Source of the DNA: a bacterium
Lineage (GTDB): Bacteria > SZUA-79 > Acidulodesulfobacterales > Acidulodesulfobacteraceae
DNA length: 5,452 bases
Reading direction: 5' to 3'
Assembly (NCBI GenBank): GCA_021813595.1
Contig: JAKAKF010000124.1
Span: 1 to 5,452 of the forward strand
The notes under the pieces were generated by a model. It had not been told where the DNA came from. It ran no database searches and worked only from the letters and a program-made list of their open reading frames with translations. Position 1 is the stretch's first letter. The number at the start of each line of letters is the position of its first letter. The translations under genes and the position numbers were made by a program. Positions 1 through 5,452 of this stretch are shown here, in pieces.

Positions 1-275
1 GCAAAATTAGAATTTTCCGATAAAAAACCGTATCCGGGATGTATGGCTTCGCTGTCCGTTATTTCGGCCGCCGATATTATGGAAGATATATTTAGATAAC
101 TTTTAGACGAAGGCGGAGGTCCGATGCATATACTCTGGTCGGCATATCTTACATGAAGGCTGTCCCTGTCGGCGGTCGAATATACCGCAACCGTCTTTAT
201 ACCCATCTCTTTGCAAGCCCTGATGATTCTGACCGCAATCTCGCCTCTATTGGCTATTAAAATCTTTCTGAACAT
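1..275 (-). CDS. accC: Biotin carboxylase subunit of acetyl-CoA carboxylase (N-terminal fragment, cut by window edge)
   Basis: AccC uses ATP and bicarbonate to carboxylate the biotin carried by AccB, the first half-reaction of cytosolic acetyl-CoA carboxylase. Only the first 91 codons are in the window; the gene continues beyond base 1. The ATG at 275-273 opens with [20 protein letters not shown], the near-invariant start of biotin carboxylases, so the start is secure. The visible part is the N-terminal pre-ATP-grasp (Rossmann-like) domain. It includes the conserved [10 protein letters not shown] block at residues 79-88. The ATP-grasp and C-terminal domains lie outside. Residues 53-55 are Pro-Pro-Pro, where E. 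coli AccC, as I recall it, has Pro-Ala-Pro. The gene follows accB by 95 bases. No Shine-Dalgarno is visible: the 30 bases before the ATG are almost all A and T. Pyruvate or propionyl carboxylase subunits share this domain, but the accB neighbour argues for acetyl-CoA carboxylase. Confidence 0.95.
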   Translation of the reverse strand, partial: MFRKILIANRGEIAVRIIRACKEMGIKTVAVYSTADRDSLHVRYADQSICIGPPPSSKSYLNISSIISAAEITDSEAIHPGYGFLSENSNF

Positions 276-293
276 ATTAATATCGTATTATTT

Positions 294-319
294 TTTATTA
301 TTAAGACTTTATTATTAAG
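294..319. repeat. Tandem direct repeat of 12 bases in the accC leader
   Basis: The plus-strand 12-mer tttattattaag occurs at 294-305 and again at 308-319, separated by two bases. It lies just upstream of the accC start and downstream of the hairpin in the transcript. It could be slippage-derived AT-rich sequence or a protein-binding site; nothing here decides between these. Confidence 0.6.
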
Positions 320-321
320 GC

Positions 322-342
322 GGCGGGTATTCAAGCCCGTCC
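322..342 (-). promoter_or_regulatory. Small hairpin between accB and accC
   Basis: On the minus strand CGGG (339-336) pairs with CCCG (327-324) around an 8-base loop. Two more G-C pairs (342-341 with 323-322) form beyond a bulged A at 340. No run of T follows, which argues against intrinsic termination. A role in differential expression of accB over accC is possible but unproven. Confidence 0.35.
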
Positions 343-370
343 TTTTATATAACAGCTCACTATGTATCCG

Positions 371-877
371 TTAAAGGGGTTCTACGAGAAACAACGGCTG
401 TCCGAACTCTACCAATTGACCGTTTTCGACAAGGATAGATACTATTTTGCACTTGATATCGACCTCTATTTCATTCATTATCTTCATCGCTTCGACGATG
501 CAAACGGGACTTCCTTTCTCTACTATGGATTCAACCTCCACGAAAGGCGGCTTATCCGGAGAAGCCGACCTGTAAAACGAACCTACGAACGGCGATACTA
601 TCTCCTTAAGATGTTCGTTTTTAACGGCGGGCGTTATTTCCGTTTCTATAGACTTAGCCCTGTATGCGGCAAATTTTGCAAGTTCGGCCTGTTCGCCGCC
701 GGAAATCTGAGCGGAATATTCTTTCTTATCGGAAATTACGCTTTTTAAGCCGCGTTTATAAATCTCGTCAGAGCTTAACGTAATTTTAACTTCTTCATCG
801 CCTTTTTTATAATAAAACTCTTTAAGCTTATTTGATTTAATAAACTTTACCAGGTCTTTTATGTCTTTAATGTTCAT
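371..877 (-). CDS. accB: Biotin carboxyl carrier protein of acetyl-CoA carboxylase (BCCP)
   Basis: AccB (168 residues) carries the biotin that shuttles CO2 from AccC to the AccA/AccD carboxyltransferase. The C-terminal biotinyl domain spans roughly residues 93-168. It contains the EAMKIMNEIE motif, with the biotinylated lysine at K132 (codon 484-482). Before it lies SPFVGSFYRSASPDKPPF (95-112), which includes the 'thumb' segment typical of acetyl-CoA carboxylase BCCPs and separates it from lipoyl domains and most other biotin carriers. Residues 1-35 match the usual short N-terminal AccB segment (MNIKDIKDLVKFIKSNKLKEF). The middle (about 36-90) is the flexible linker, here charged and lysine/glutamate-rich rather than the usual Ala/Pro-rich form. 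Length is normal. An AGAGG Shine-Dalgarno 8 bases upstream supports the ATG. accC follows, as is usual. Confidence 0.97.
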   Translation of the reverse strand: MNIKDIKDLVKFIKSNKLKEFYYKKGDEEVKITLSSDEIYKRGLKSVISDKKEYSAQISGGEQAELAKFAAYRAKSIETEITPAVKNEHLKEIVSPFVGSFYRSASPDKPPFVEVESIVEKGSPVCIVEAMKIMNEIEVDIKCKIVSILVENGQLVEFGQPLFLVEPL

Positions 878-955
878 AATATTTTCCTCTTTTCTTCTTT
901 CGCCGCGCTCACCGTTATTATTCTTATCATTAATTACAGTTGCCGCCGCCGGCCG
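878..955 (-). other. efp-accB spacer
   Basis: The 78-base gap starts with a GC-rich patch right after the efp stop (about 955-939). There GCCG (952-949) can pair with CGGC (944-941) over a four-base loop. It then turns AT-rich and ends in the purine-rich accB ribosome binding site. No T-tract follows the GC patch, so I see no terminator, and no convincing promoter. Confidence 0.4.
886..890 (-). promoter_or_regulatory. Shine-Dalgarno of accB
   Basis: AGAGG on the minus strand lies 8 bases before the accB ATG at 877-875, within a purine-rich stretch (roughly 901-886). This supports both the start chosen and independent translation initiation of accB after efp. Confidence 0.75.
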
Positions 956-1522
956 TCATTTAGAACTTACTCTTTCTATATACGTTTTTGTTCTCGTATC
1001 GACTTTTATAATATCGCCTTCGTTTAAGAACAGCGGAACGCTTATTACAAGCCCGGTTTCAAGAGTGGCGGGCTTAGTAGCCCCAGAAACCGTATCGCCT
1101 CTGAGTCCCGGTTCCGTCTGGGCTATTTTTAAATCTATAAAATTGGGAACTTCGATGTTTATAGGCTTGCCGTTATAATACAAAATTTTTACGTGGATAT
1201 TTTCAAGCAAAAAACCTGCGCTTTCTAAAGATGCCTCTTTGTCTATATGCACCTGGTCGTACGTTTCGTTGTCCATAAAAACAAAACTGCTTCCTTCATC
1301 ATAAAGATACTGCATATTTTTTTCTTCTATATTAGGCGTTTCGACCTTTTCGCCAGCCCTTAAAGTTCTGTCTATTACCTTTCCGGAAATCAGGCTTTTC
1401 AATTTTGTCCTGACGAAAGCCCCGCCTTTTCCGGGCTTTACGTGTTGAAAATCGATAATTTCGTAAGGCTCTTTTTCCATTTCTATTCTAAGCCCTTTTT
1501 TAAAGTCGGTAGTGGAATACAC
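956..1522 (-). CDS. efp: Translation elongation factor P
   Basis: EF-P binds the ribosomal E site and promotes peptide bond formation at consecutive prolines. The 188 residues match the family length and its three-domain layout: KOW-like domain I (about 1-63), OB domain II (about 65-127) and OB domain III (about 128-188). The domain I loop reads KPGKGGAF with lysine at the tip (K32), the residue that carries beta-lysyl or 5-aminopentanol modification in other species; the rhamnosylated class has arginine here. The C-terminal signature is present: KPATLETG at 150-157, then VPLF (162-165) and EGD (168-170). The start is GTG at 1522-1520, set by a GGAGGT Shine-Dalgarno 8 bases upstream and by alignment of the N-terminus with EF-P. 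The gene lies between an M24 peptidase and accB, a common arrangement. No modification enzyme is in the window. Confidence 0.97.
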   Translation of the reverse strand: MYSTTDFKKGLRIEMEKEPYEIIDFQHVKPGKGGAFVRTKLKSLISGKVIDRTLRAGEKVETPNIEEKNMQYLYDEGSSFVFMDNETYDQVHIDKEASLESAGFLLENIHVKILYYNGKPINIEVPNFIDLKIAQTEPGLRGDTVSGATKPATLETGLVISVPLFLNEGDIIKVDTRTKTYIERVSSK

Positions 1523-1526
1523 TTAA

Positions 1527-1553
1527 TTAAACCTCCGTTTCTCTGTTTTTCAT
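1527..1553 (-). other. Possible 8-codon upstream open frame in the efp leader
   Basis: On the minus strand an ATG at 1553-1551 opens the frame MKNRETEV and stops at TAA (1529-1527), four bases before the efp GTG. The frame runs through the efp Shine-Dalgarno, so translating it would affect access to that site. Its own ribosome binding site is weak at best, and so short a frame can arise by chance. It has no proline, so it is not a polyproline sensor. Confidence 0.2.
1531..1536 (-). promoter_or_regulatory. Strong Shine-Dalgarno deciding the GTG start of efp
   Basis: GGAGGT on the minus strand ends 8 bases before the GTG at 1522-1520. It is the best ribosome binding site in the window. There is no in-frame ATG at a comparable distance, so the GTG is the likely start. 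The site also lies inside an 8-codon open frame (1553-1527). Confidence 0.8.
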
Positions 1554-1579
1554 ATTTATTTATCTTCTATTTCCAATGC

Positions 1580-1623
1580 CTATTAATTTAAAACAATGCG
1601 AAATAAAAATCAACTATTAATTT
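1580..1623. repeat. Ten-base direct repeat upstream of efp
   Basis: The plus-strand sequence ctattaattt occurs at 1580-1589 and 1614-1623, with start points 34 bases apart. On the minus strand one copy lies just upstream of the promoter-like -35 and the other overlaps its -10. It could be a regulator site pair or simply AT-rich sequence. Confidence 0.5.
1585..1613 (-). promoter_or_regulatory. Putative sigma70-type promoter for efp-accB-accC
   Basis: On the minus strand TTGATT (1613-1608) and TAAATT (1590-1585) are separated by 17 bases. Each matches four of six consensus positions. They lie in the longest gap between genes here, about 60 bases before the efp start. The AT richness makes chance matches likely, so this is a suggestion only. 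Confidence 0.3.
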
Positions 1624-1630
1624 TATGCCG

Positions 1631-1650
1631 TTAATTTTTATAAAAATTAA
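1631..1650. repeat. Perfect 20-base palindrome at the peptidase stop codon
   Basis: ttaatttttataaaaattaa reads identically on both strands and overlaps the stop codon of the M24 peptidase gene (1649-1647). It is pure A/T and has no loop, so as RNA it would make only a weak hairpin and not a classical terminator. It could be a binding site for a dimeric regulator. Confidence 0.6.
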
Positions 1651-2768
1651 ATTAAACCTTCAATGCCGCATTTATTTTTTTTAATATTGGTAATAACCCT
1701 CGCTCCGTCTTTTTCCACATAACACATATCTTCGATTCTAACGCCGAACTCGCCTTCAATATAAACTCCTGGCTCCACAGTAAATACCATGCCTTCTTTA
1801 ACTGTATCGCCGTTTTTTTTGCTTATATACGGATATTCATGTATATCCAACCCCACTCCGTGGCCTAAAGAATGCGTGAAGTATTTTCCGTAGCCTCTTT
1901 TTTCTATATAATCTCTTGCTATTTTATCTAAACAGCTGAATTTAACGCCAGGCTTTATTTTAGAAATAGCCTTCTGCTGTGCGGAATAAACAGTGTCGTA
2001 AACGTCTAAAAACCTGCCGTCCGGATTTCCGAGATGTACGGTAAAAGTTTCGTCGCTTTTGTAACCGTTTAGTTCCGCTCCGAAATCGCACAATAAAACG
2101 TTTTTCTCATCTATTTTTTTATCCGAAGGCATACCGTGCGGCAGGCTTGAATTTCTGCCGGAAAGCGCTATTGTTTCGAAAGATTCTTTAGAAAAGCGCT
2201 CCATTAAGTTTTTTTTATAAGTAAGCGCCAAATCTTTTTCCGTGCAAACTTTTTCTTTTAAATTAGCCAAAGCGTCTAGCATTGATTTTTCGGCTATGGA
2301 AACAGCTTCTAAAATATAATTCAGCTCTATTTCGTCTTTTATAGACCTTATTTTTGACAAAGCATTGCGGGCAGGAATCATTTTAATTTTACTTTTAAAT
2401 TCCTCTTTAAACGAGGCATACTCGTCGCAGGTAATATAATCAGACTCGAACATTACGGTATCGGCAGGGGCATTTCCGCGTTTGACATCCGCAACGCCGG
2501 CGCAGGCGTTTCTTTTTAGTATGTCGACGGCTATATCTTTATAAATTTCTTTTATTCCGACGATTTTTACGCGGGCAAAACATTCTTTAGACGCCCTTTC
2601 GGAATATCTGCCGTCCGCGTAAAGAATTATTTCGCCTTTGCGCGTAAAATAGGCATAGCCTTCGCCTGAGAAACCGGTTATATAAAAAATATTGGAAGGC
2701 TTTTTTATCAGAATACCGCAGGCTTGTCTTTCAGCCAGCCGCGATATCATATCGGAAATATTAAACAT
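1647..2768 (-). CDS. pepQ: M24B-family metallopeptidase, Xaa-Pro aminopeptidase/dipeptidase type
   Basis: The 373-residue protein is a 'pita-bread' dimetal peptidase predicted to cleave Xaa-Pro bonds in peptides in the cytoplasm. The N-terminal creatinase-like domain spans about residues 5-135. The catalytic domain (about 145-370) shows all five metal ligands: D228 (LLCDFG), D239 (YKSDETF), H303 (HSLGHGVGLDIHE), E332 (VEPGVY) and E346 (VRIEDM). The accessory histidines H211, H299 and H310 sit where E. coli PepP has its substrate and catalytic histidines. Length fits the short PepQ/YqhT-like group rather than the longer E. coli PepP. Whether it is a dipeptidase (pepQ) or aminopeptidase (pepP) cannot be told, so the symbol is tentative. 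The ATG is 20 bases after the TPR gene. An AAGGA lies 15 bases before the start, a longer gap than usual. It sits upstream of efp, as is common. Confidence 0.93.
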   Translation of the reverse strand: MFNISDMISRLAERQACGILIKKPSNIFYITGFSGEGYAYFTRKGEIILYADGRYSERASKECFARVKIVGIKEIYKDIAVDILKRNACAGVADVKRGNAPADTVMFESDYITCDEYASFKEEFKSKIKMIPARNALSKIRSIKDEIELNYILEAVSIAEKSMLDALANLKEKVCTEKDLALTYKKNLMERFSKESFETIALSGRNSSLPHGMPSDKKIDEKNVLLCDFGAELNGYKSDETFTVHLGNPDGRFLDVYDTVYSAQQKAISKIKPGVKFSCLDKIARDYIEKRGYGKYFTHSLGHGVGLDIHEYPYISKKNGDTVKEGMVFTVEPGVYIEGEFGVRIEDMCYVEKDGARVITNIKKNKCGIEGLI

Positions 2769-2788
2769 AAAGGCGGTTTAATGTCCTT

Positions 2789-3043
2789 TTAAGCATTTTT
2801 TTCTCTGTAGGCGTATGCTTTTTGCAAAAAAGTTTCCAGAGCGGATATTTGAGTTTCGGCCGCTCTTTTCTTCCCGTCTTTTGCTTCTTTAATTAACGAT
2901 TGCAGTCTCTTGACGTTATCCGCGGATTCTTCGTCTAACGGGTTTTCTTTCAGCAGGTCTATATAAATATTTAACGCTTCGCCGTAATGACCCTGAGATT
3001 CATAAATTTCCGCAAAAGTTTTTGTCTTAGCTTCTAATGCCAT
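2789..3043 (-). CDS. Small TPR-like protein of unknown function
   Basis: This 84-residue protein has no recognised enzymatic motif. Residues about 7-40 fit one tetratricopeptide repeat: FAEIYESQGHYGEAL (10-24) then IYIDLLKENP (26-35), with the consensus Gly18, Tyr20, Ala23 and Pro35. Two further predicted helices follow, about 38-54 and 62-80; the latter is alanine- and glutamine-rich. There is no signal peptide or membrane segment, so it is probably a cytoplasmic helical adaptor or a self-associating protein. An in-frame TAA lies two codons upstream, so the ATG at 3043-3041 is the earliest possible start; no good Shine-Dalgarno precedes it. It sits 44 bases after glnD and 20 bases before the peptidase. 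I recall similar short TPR proteins in this neighbourhood in deltaproteobacterial genomes, but I cannot confirm that here. Its partner is unknown. Confidence 0.8.
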   Translation of the reverse strand: MALEAKTKTFAEIYESQGHYGEALNIYIDLLKENPLDEESADNVKRLQSLIKEAKDGKKRAAETQISALETFLQKAYAYREKNA

Positions 3044-3087
3044 GATATATTATTTTTATCACACCGGCTTATGTTTAGTCAAGCCAA
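3044..3087 (-). promoter_or_regulatory. glnD-TPR spacer with weak stem-loop and promoter-like boxes
   Basis: Immediately after the glnD stop, TTGGCTT (3087-3081) can pair with AAGCCGG (3070-3064) in RNA, using two G-U pairs around a 10-base loop. No T-tract follows. The same gap holds TTGACT (3082-3077) and, 18 bases on, TAAAAA (3058-3053), a possible weak promoter that would give a very short leader. Either signal may be chance. Confidence 0.25.
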
Positions 3088-5452
3088 TTAAATTCCGTCT
3101 ATAACCGCCTGTTTGATTTTCCTTATATAAAGCAGATTTCTGATTTTGCCGCCCTGGCCGTTTTTTACGTAAAACGTGTCAAACGCTTTATTGCCCTGGG
3201 TCGTTATCTTAGAAGCGAATATGCTTATGTCGAAAACGTTAAAAATTCTTCCTATATCGTATAAAAGCCCTTTCCTGTCTAAAGCCTGAATTTCAATTAC
3301 CGTAAATTCGCCGCTTATATTATTATAAATTTCCACCGAATTTGAAACGCGCGGTCCGGCTTTTTTATATAAACTTTCGCTTTTTCTCTTGTTTTTAAGC
3401 ATATCTTCGAGCGATATATTGCCGTTGAACACGTTAAAAAAGGTATTCCGCAGTTTATGCCAGTCGATACTGCCGTCAACTTTTTTATATATATGGTTTA
3501 CGAAGAACGTATCGATAAACCTTCCGTCTTTTCTTGTATTAATATCCGCGCTCATTATATTAAAATCGAAATAGGAAAGTACTCCCGTTATGTCGGAAAA
3601 CATAGTCTTTTTATCCTCGCCGCAGATAATTATCTCGTAATAATCTTCGCCGATATGAGGTTTTGCGACAAAATTAAATCTGTGGCGGGGCGAAATTTTT
3701 GAAAATAATTTTAAATGCAGTAAAATATTTTCAGCGCTTTCTCTGGTTAAATATTTATTTGGAGAATAAAACCGGTTTACGAAATCCGTTATGAAACCTT
3801 TTAAATCGTCGATGCCGTTAAGAAAATTATAACCCCTTTTGCCTTTCAGATTTTTTGCGGTTTCGCTTGTATTATCTATGTAATACATATCGCTTTTGAA
3901 ATATTCTTCCGTATTTTTGAAATACGACAGCGTCCTATCGAAAAGCTCCGTCAGAAGCATTTTTCGCCACGAGTTAAATCTCGTTTTAGAAACCGCCATG
4001 GAATCGCAGATACTCACGATAAAAAGCAGTTTTAATCTTCTTGCGTCCTTAACGGTGCCCGCAACGGATTTGATAGTCGCGGGGTCGTGGATATCCCTCC
4101 TTTCTGAAGTAAGGGGAAGAAGAAAATGATTTAATATCAAAAAACCTATGCAGTTTTGGACGCTCTCACTCAGACCTAGCCTTTTTGCAACCTTTACGGC
4201 TATCTTAGACCCTATGGCTTCGTGATGCGCCGAATACCCTTTGCCGATATCGTGAAGTAGAAGCGAAAAATTTAAAATAAGCATATCTTCGGCGCTCAAA
4301 TCTTCGAATGTCTCCTTAAGTTCTCCGTTGATTTTGAAATTAGCCGTATTTTCGAAATAATATATGCCGTTAAGCGAATGTGCATCGACCGTATAAATAT
4401 GATACACGTCATTGGTGGAAAGAGAATCTATTTTTTCGAATTCCGGAATTAACGCGCTTAATATTTTTGTTTCGTGCATTAGAAGCAGCGTCTGATAAAC
4501 TCTTTTTTTGTTTTTTAAAAGGGTTACAAAAAAATCCTTTGCAAAATCGCTGTTCTTAATGATTTTTCGGTATTTTTCTCCGCTTATTTTTAAAAGGTTG
4601 ACGGATTCCGCGCTGAGCATGTAGCCCGCCGATTGATACAAATTAAGCAGATTAAAAATATTTTTAACGCCGGACAAAAAAAGCTCTTTGTCCCGCACGG
4701 CAATAAAGCCGTTTTCTAAATAAAGGTTATTTTCTAAAATAACGCAGGTTTTTTCGTTTCCTTTATGCCTGCTTATAAGTATTCTAGGCTTTATAAGAAG
4801 GTTGATGACTAATTTAGATATATTGTGTATATTCTTGGCATTCAAATAATAGTCGTGCATAAAATACTCTATTTTGTTTAAAAACTTTCCGTCTTTGTAG
4901 TAAAAAGCGTTAGCGACGTTTTCCTGAATATCGAAAGTAAGCTTATCGACCTTTTTCTGCGCAAGCAGATGCATCATTATTCTCGTTTTTAATATGAATT
5001 TCTTCCCGCCGTAAAAATCGGCGATATCCTCTTTGTTTAGAGAACTGTCCATTTTTTTAACCTTTAACGTTTCCATTATCCTCATTTCGGCAGCAGCGTC
5101 TCCTTCCTCTCCTGCGGAAGGAGACGGCAGGGATTCGCCGGTTGCCAGATAATAGACCCATTCGCAGTAAGAATAATCCCTTAAGCCTCCTATGCCTTCC
5201 TTAACGTCCGGTTCGAGAAGAAACAGGCCGTTATCGGACATAACGTTAATAAGGCGCCTTCTTCTTAAGTTTTTCATAAGTTCTACTAAAAAAACTGATT
5301 TTGCGTCTATGTTTTTAAAACCCGTTTTAAACCCTTCGTATAAATCCTTATTTCCGGCGATATATCTCGTATTTATGAAAGAAGTGTAGGTGTTTAAATC
5401 TTTTTTCATCAGCTCGGCGGCTTCCGAAATAGTCATTACGCTCTGGGAAAGA
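3088..5452 (-). CDS. glnD: Bifunctional PII uridylyltransferase / uridylyl-removing enzyme (5' end outside window)
   Basis: GlnD uridylylates PII (GlnB/GlnK) when glutamine is low and removes UMP when it is high, so it is the primary nitrogen sensor. Residues below count from the Met codon at 5436-5434. That Met is internal: the frame is open to base 5452, and LSQSVMTISEAAELMKKDL aligns with the GlnD 'GHSVRT' region just after the nucleotidyltransferase catalytic core, which lies outside. Visible in order: the family signature EPDVKEGIGGLRD (75-87); the helical UTase region (about 88-300); the HD phosphohydrolase domain with H353, HD at 395-396, H404/H405, H437 and D478, responsible for UMP removal; and two C-terminal ACT domains (about 598-680 and 708-782) that bind glutamine. 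The SERRDIHDP and FNSWRKMLL segments are also GlnD-typical. The HD and ACT parts look intact. The TPR gene follows 44 bases later on the same strand. Confidence 0.96.
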   Translation of the reverse strand, partial: LSQSVMTISEAAELMKKDLNTYTSFINTRYIAGNKDLYEGFKTGFKNIDAKSVFLVELMKNLRRRRLINVMSDNGLFLLEPDVKEGIGGLRDYSYCEWVYYLATGESLPSPSAGEEGDAAAEMRIMETLKVKKMDSSLNKEDIADFYGGKKFILKTRIMMHLLAQKKVDKLTFDIQENVANAFYYKDGKFLNKIEYFMHDYYLNAKNIHNISKLVINLLIKPRILISRHKGNEKTCVILENNLYLENGFIAVRDKELFLSGVKNIFNLLNLYQSAGYMLSAESVNLLKISGEKYRKIIKNSDFAKDFFVTLLKNKKRVYQTLLLMHETKILSALIPEFEKIDSLSTNDVYHIYTVDAHSLNGIYYFENTANFKINGELKETFEDLSAEDMLILNFSLLLHDIGKGYSAHHEAIGSKIAVKVAKRLGLSESVQNCIGFLILNHFLLPLTSERRDIHDPATIKSVAGTVKDARRLKLLFIVSICDSMAVSKTRFNSWRKMLLTELFDRTLSYFKNTEEYFKSDMYYIDNTSETAKNLKGKRGYNFLNGIDDLKGFITDFVNRFYSPNKYLTRESAENILLHLKLFSKISPRHRFNFVAKPHIGEDYYEIIICGEDKKTMFSDITGVLSYFDFNIMSADINTRKDGRFIDTFFVNHIYKKVDGSIDWHKLRNTFFNVFNGNISLEDMLKNKRKSESLYKKAGPRVSNSVEIYNNISGEFTVIEIQALDRKGLLYDIGRIFNVFDISIFASKITTQGNKAFDTFYVKNGQGGKIRNLLYIRKIKQAVIDGI

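Larger units (their letters stand above)
276..370 (-). other. accB-accC intergenic spacer with hairpin and tandem repeat
   Basis: This 95-base gap is longer than expected inside an accBC operon. Read on the minus strand it holds a TATAAA-like box (349-344), a small GC hairpin (342-322), a tandem 12-base repeat (319-294) and then a nearly pure A/T run up to the accC ATG. The hairpin is not followed by a T-tract, so it is not a standard terminator. It could tune accC translation or mRNA stability relative to accB, but that is inference. Confidence 0.4.

Noticed and set aside
362..748. Plus-strand open frame of 128 codons
   Set aside because: It lies almost entirely opposite accB, whose biotinyl motif is unmistakable, and its product is low-complexity, rich in Tyr, Phe and Arg, with no recognisable domain.
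939..955. GC-rich patch after efp as a rho-independent terminator
   Set aside because: Only a four-pair stem can form, no T-tract follows, and accB with its own ribosome binding site comes directly after.
861..1178. Plus-strand open frame of 105 codons, hydrophobic and signal-like
   Set aside because: Most of it is antisense to efp; the hydrophobic character comes from reading the complement of charged and lysine-rich codons.
1527..1553. Leader peptide acting as a polyproline sensor for EF-P feedback
   Set aside because: The eight-residue frame contains no proline at all.
1813..1820. Slippery A_AAA_AAC heptamer in the peptidase gene (minus strand)
   Set aside because: A -1 shift would reach a stop within five codons and lose ligands E332 and E346. 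Lys-Lys-Asn runs of this kind are common in AT-rich genes (another at 1675-1682), so programmed frameshifting is unlikely.
3064..3087. Stem-loop after glnD as a terminator
   Set aside because: The stem is short, uses two G-U pairs and lacks a following T-tract; kept only as a weak regulatory candidate.
3389..4129. Plus-strand open frames of 61 to 81 codons inside glnD
   Set aside because: They are antisense to a continuous glnD reading frame with clear HD and ACT domains and show no recognisable family.

Overview
The window is a dense bacterial housekeeping block. Every convincing gene lies on the minus strand, so transcription runs from high to low coordinates: glnD (3' part only, 5452-3088), a small TPR-like protein (3043-2789), an M24-family Xaa-Pro peptidase (2768-1647), elongation factor P (1522-956), biotin carboxyl carrier protein accB (877-371) and biotin carboxylase accC (275-1, N-terminal 91 residues only). 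Both ends cut through genes. All gaps are short (20 to 124 bases), so no stretch over 300 bases lacks a gene.

The DNA is AT-rich, with AT-rich spacers and many lysine, isoleucine and asparagine codons. The order M24 peptidase - efp - accB - accC is a widespread bacterial arrangement. A GlnD-type PII uridylyltransferase followed by a small TPR protein points to a Gram-negative of deltaproteobacterial (Desulfobacterota-like) affinity. That placement is inference from gene content and order; the sequence carries no rRNA or other marker.

Functionally, GlnD senses glutamine and sets the uridylylation state of PII. EF-P relieves ribosome stalling at proline runs. AccB and AccC form the biotin half of acetyl-CoA carboxylase, the first committed step of fatty acid synthesis. 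The M24 peptidase recycles proline-containing peptides. Two links stand out. PII proteins are known to bind BCCP and restrain acetyl-CoA carboxylase, so glnD near accBC may reflect nitrogen/lipid coupling. AccC here also carries a Pro-Pro-Pro motif, a classic EF-P-dependent stall site, two genes downstream of efp.

The spacers hold the regulatory interest. The 124-base peptidase-efp gap contains a perfect 20-base palindrome at the peptidase stop, a 10-base direct repeat, a promoter-like pair, an 8-codon open frame and a strong Shine-Dalgarno serving a GTG start. The 95-base accB-accC gap has a small hairpin and a tandem 12-base repeat but no recognisable Shine-Dalgarno for accC. I see no mobile element, CRISPR array, tRNA, rRNA or clear rho-independent terminator, and no convincing novel system: the region is mostly ordinary core metabolism.
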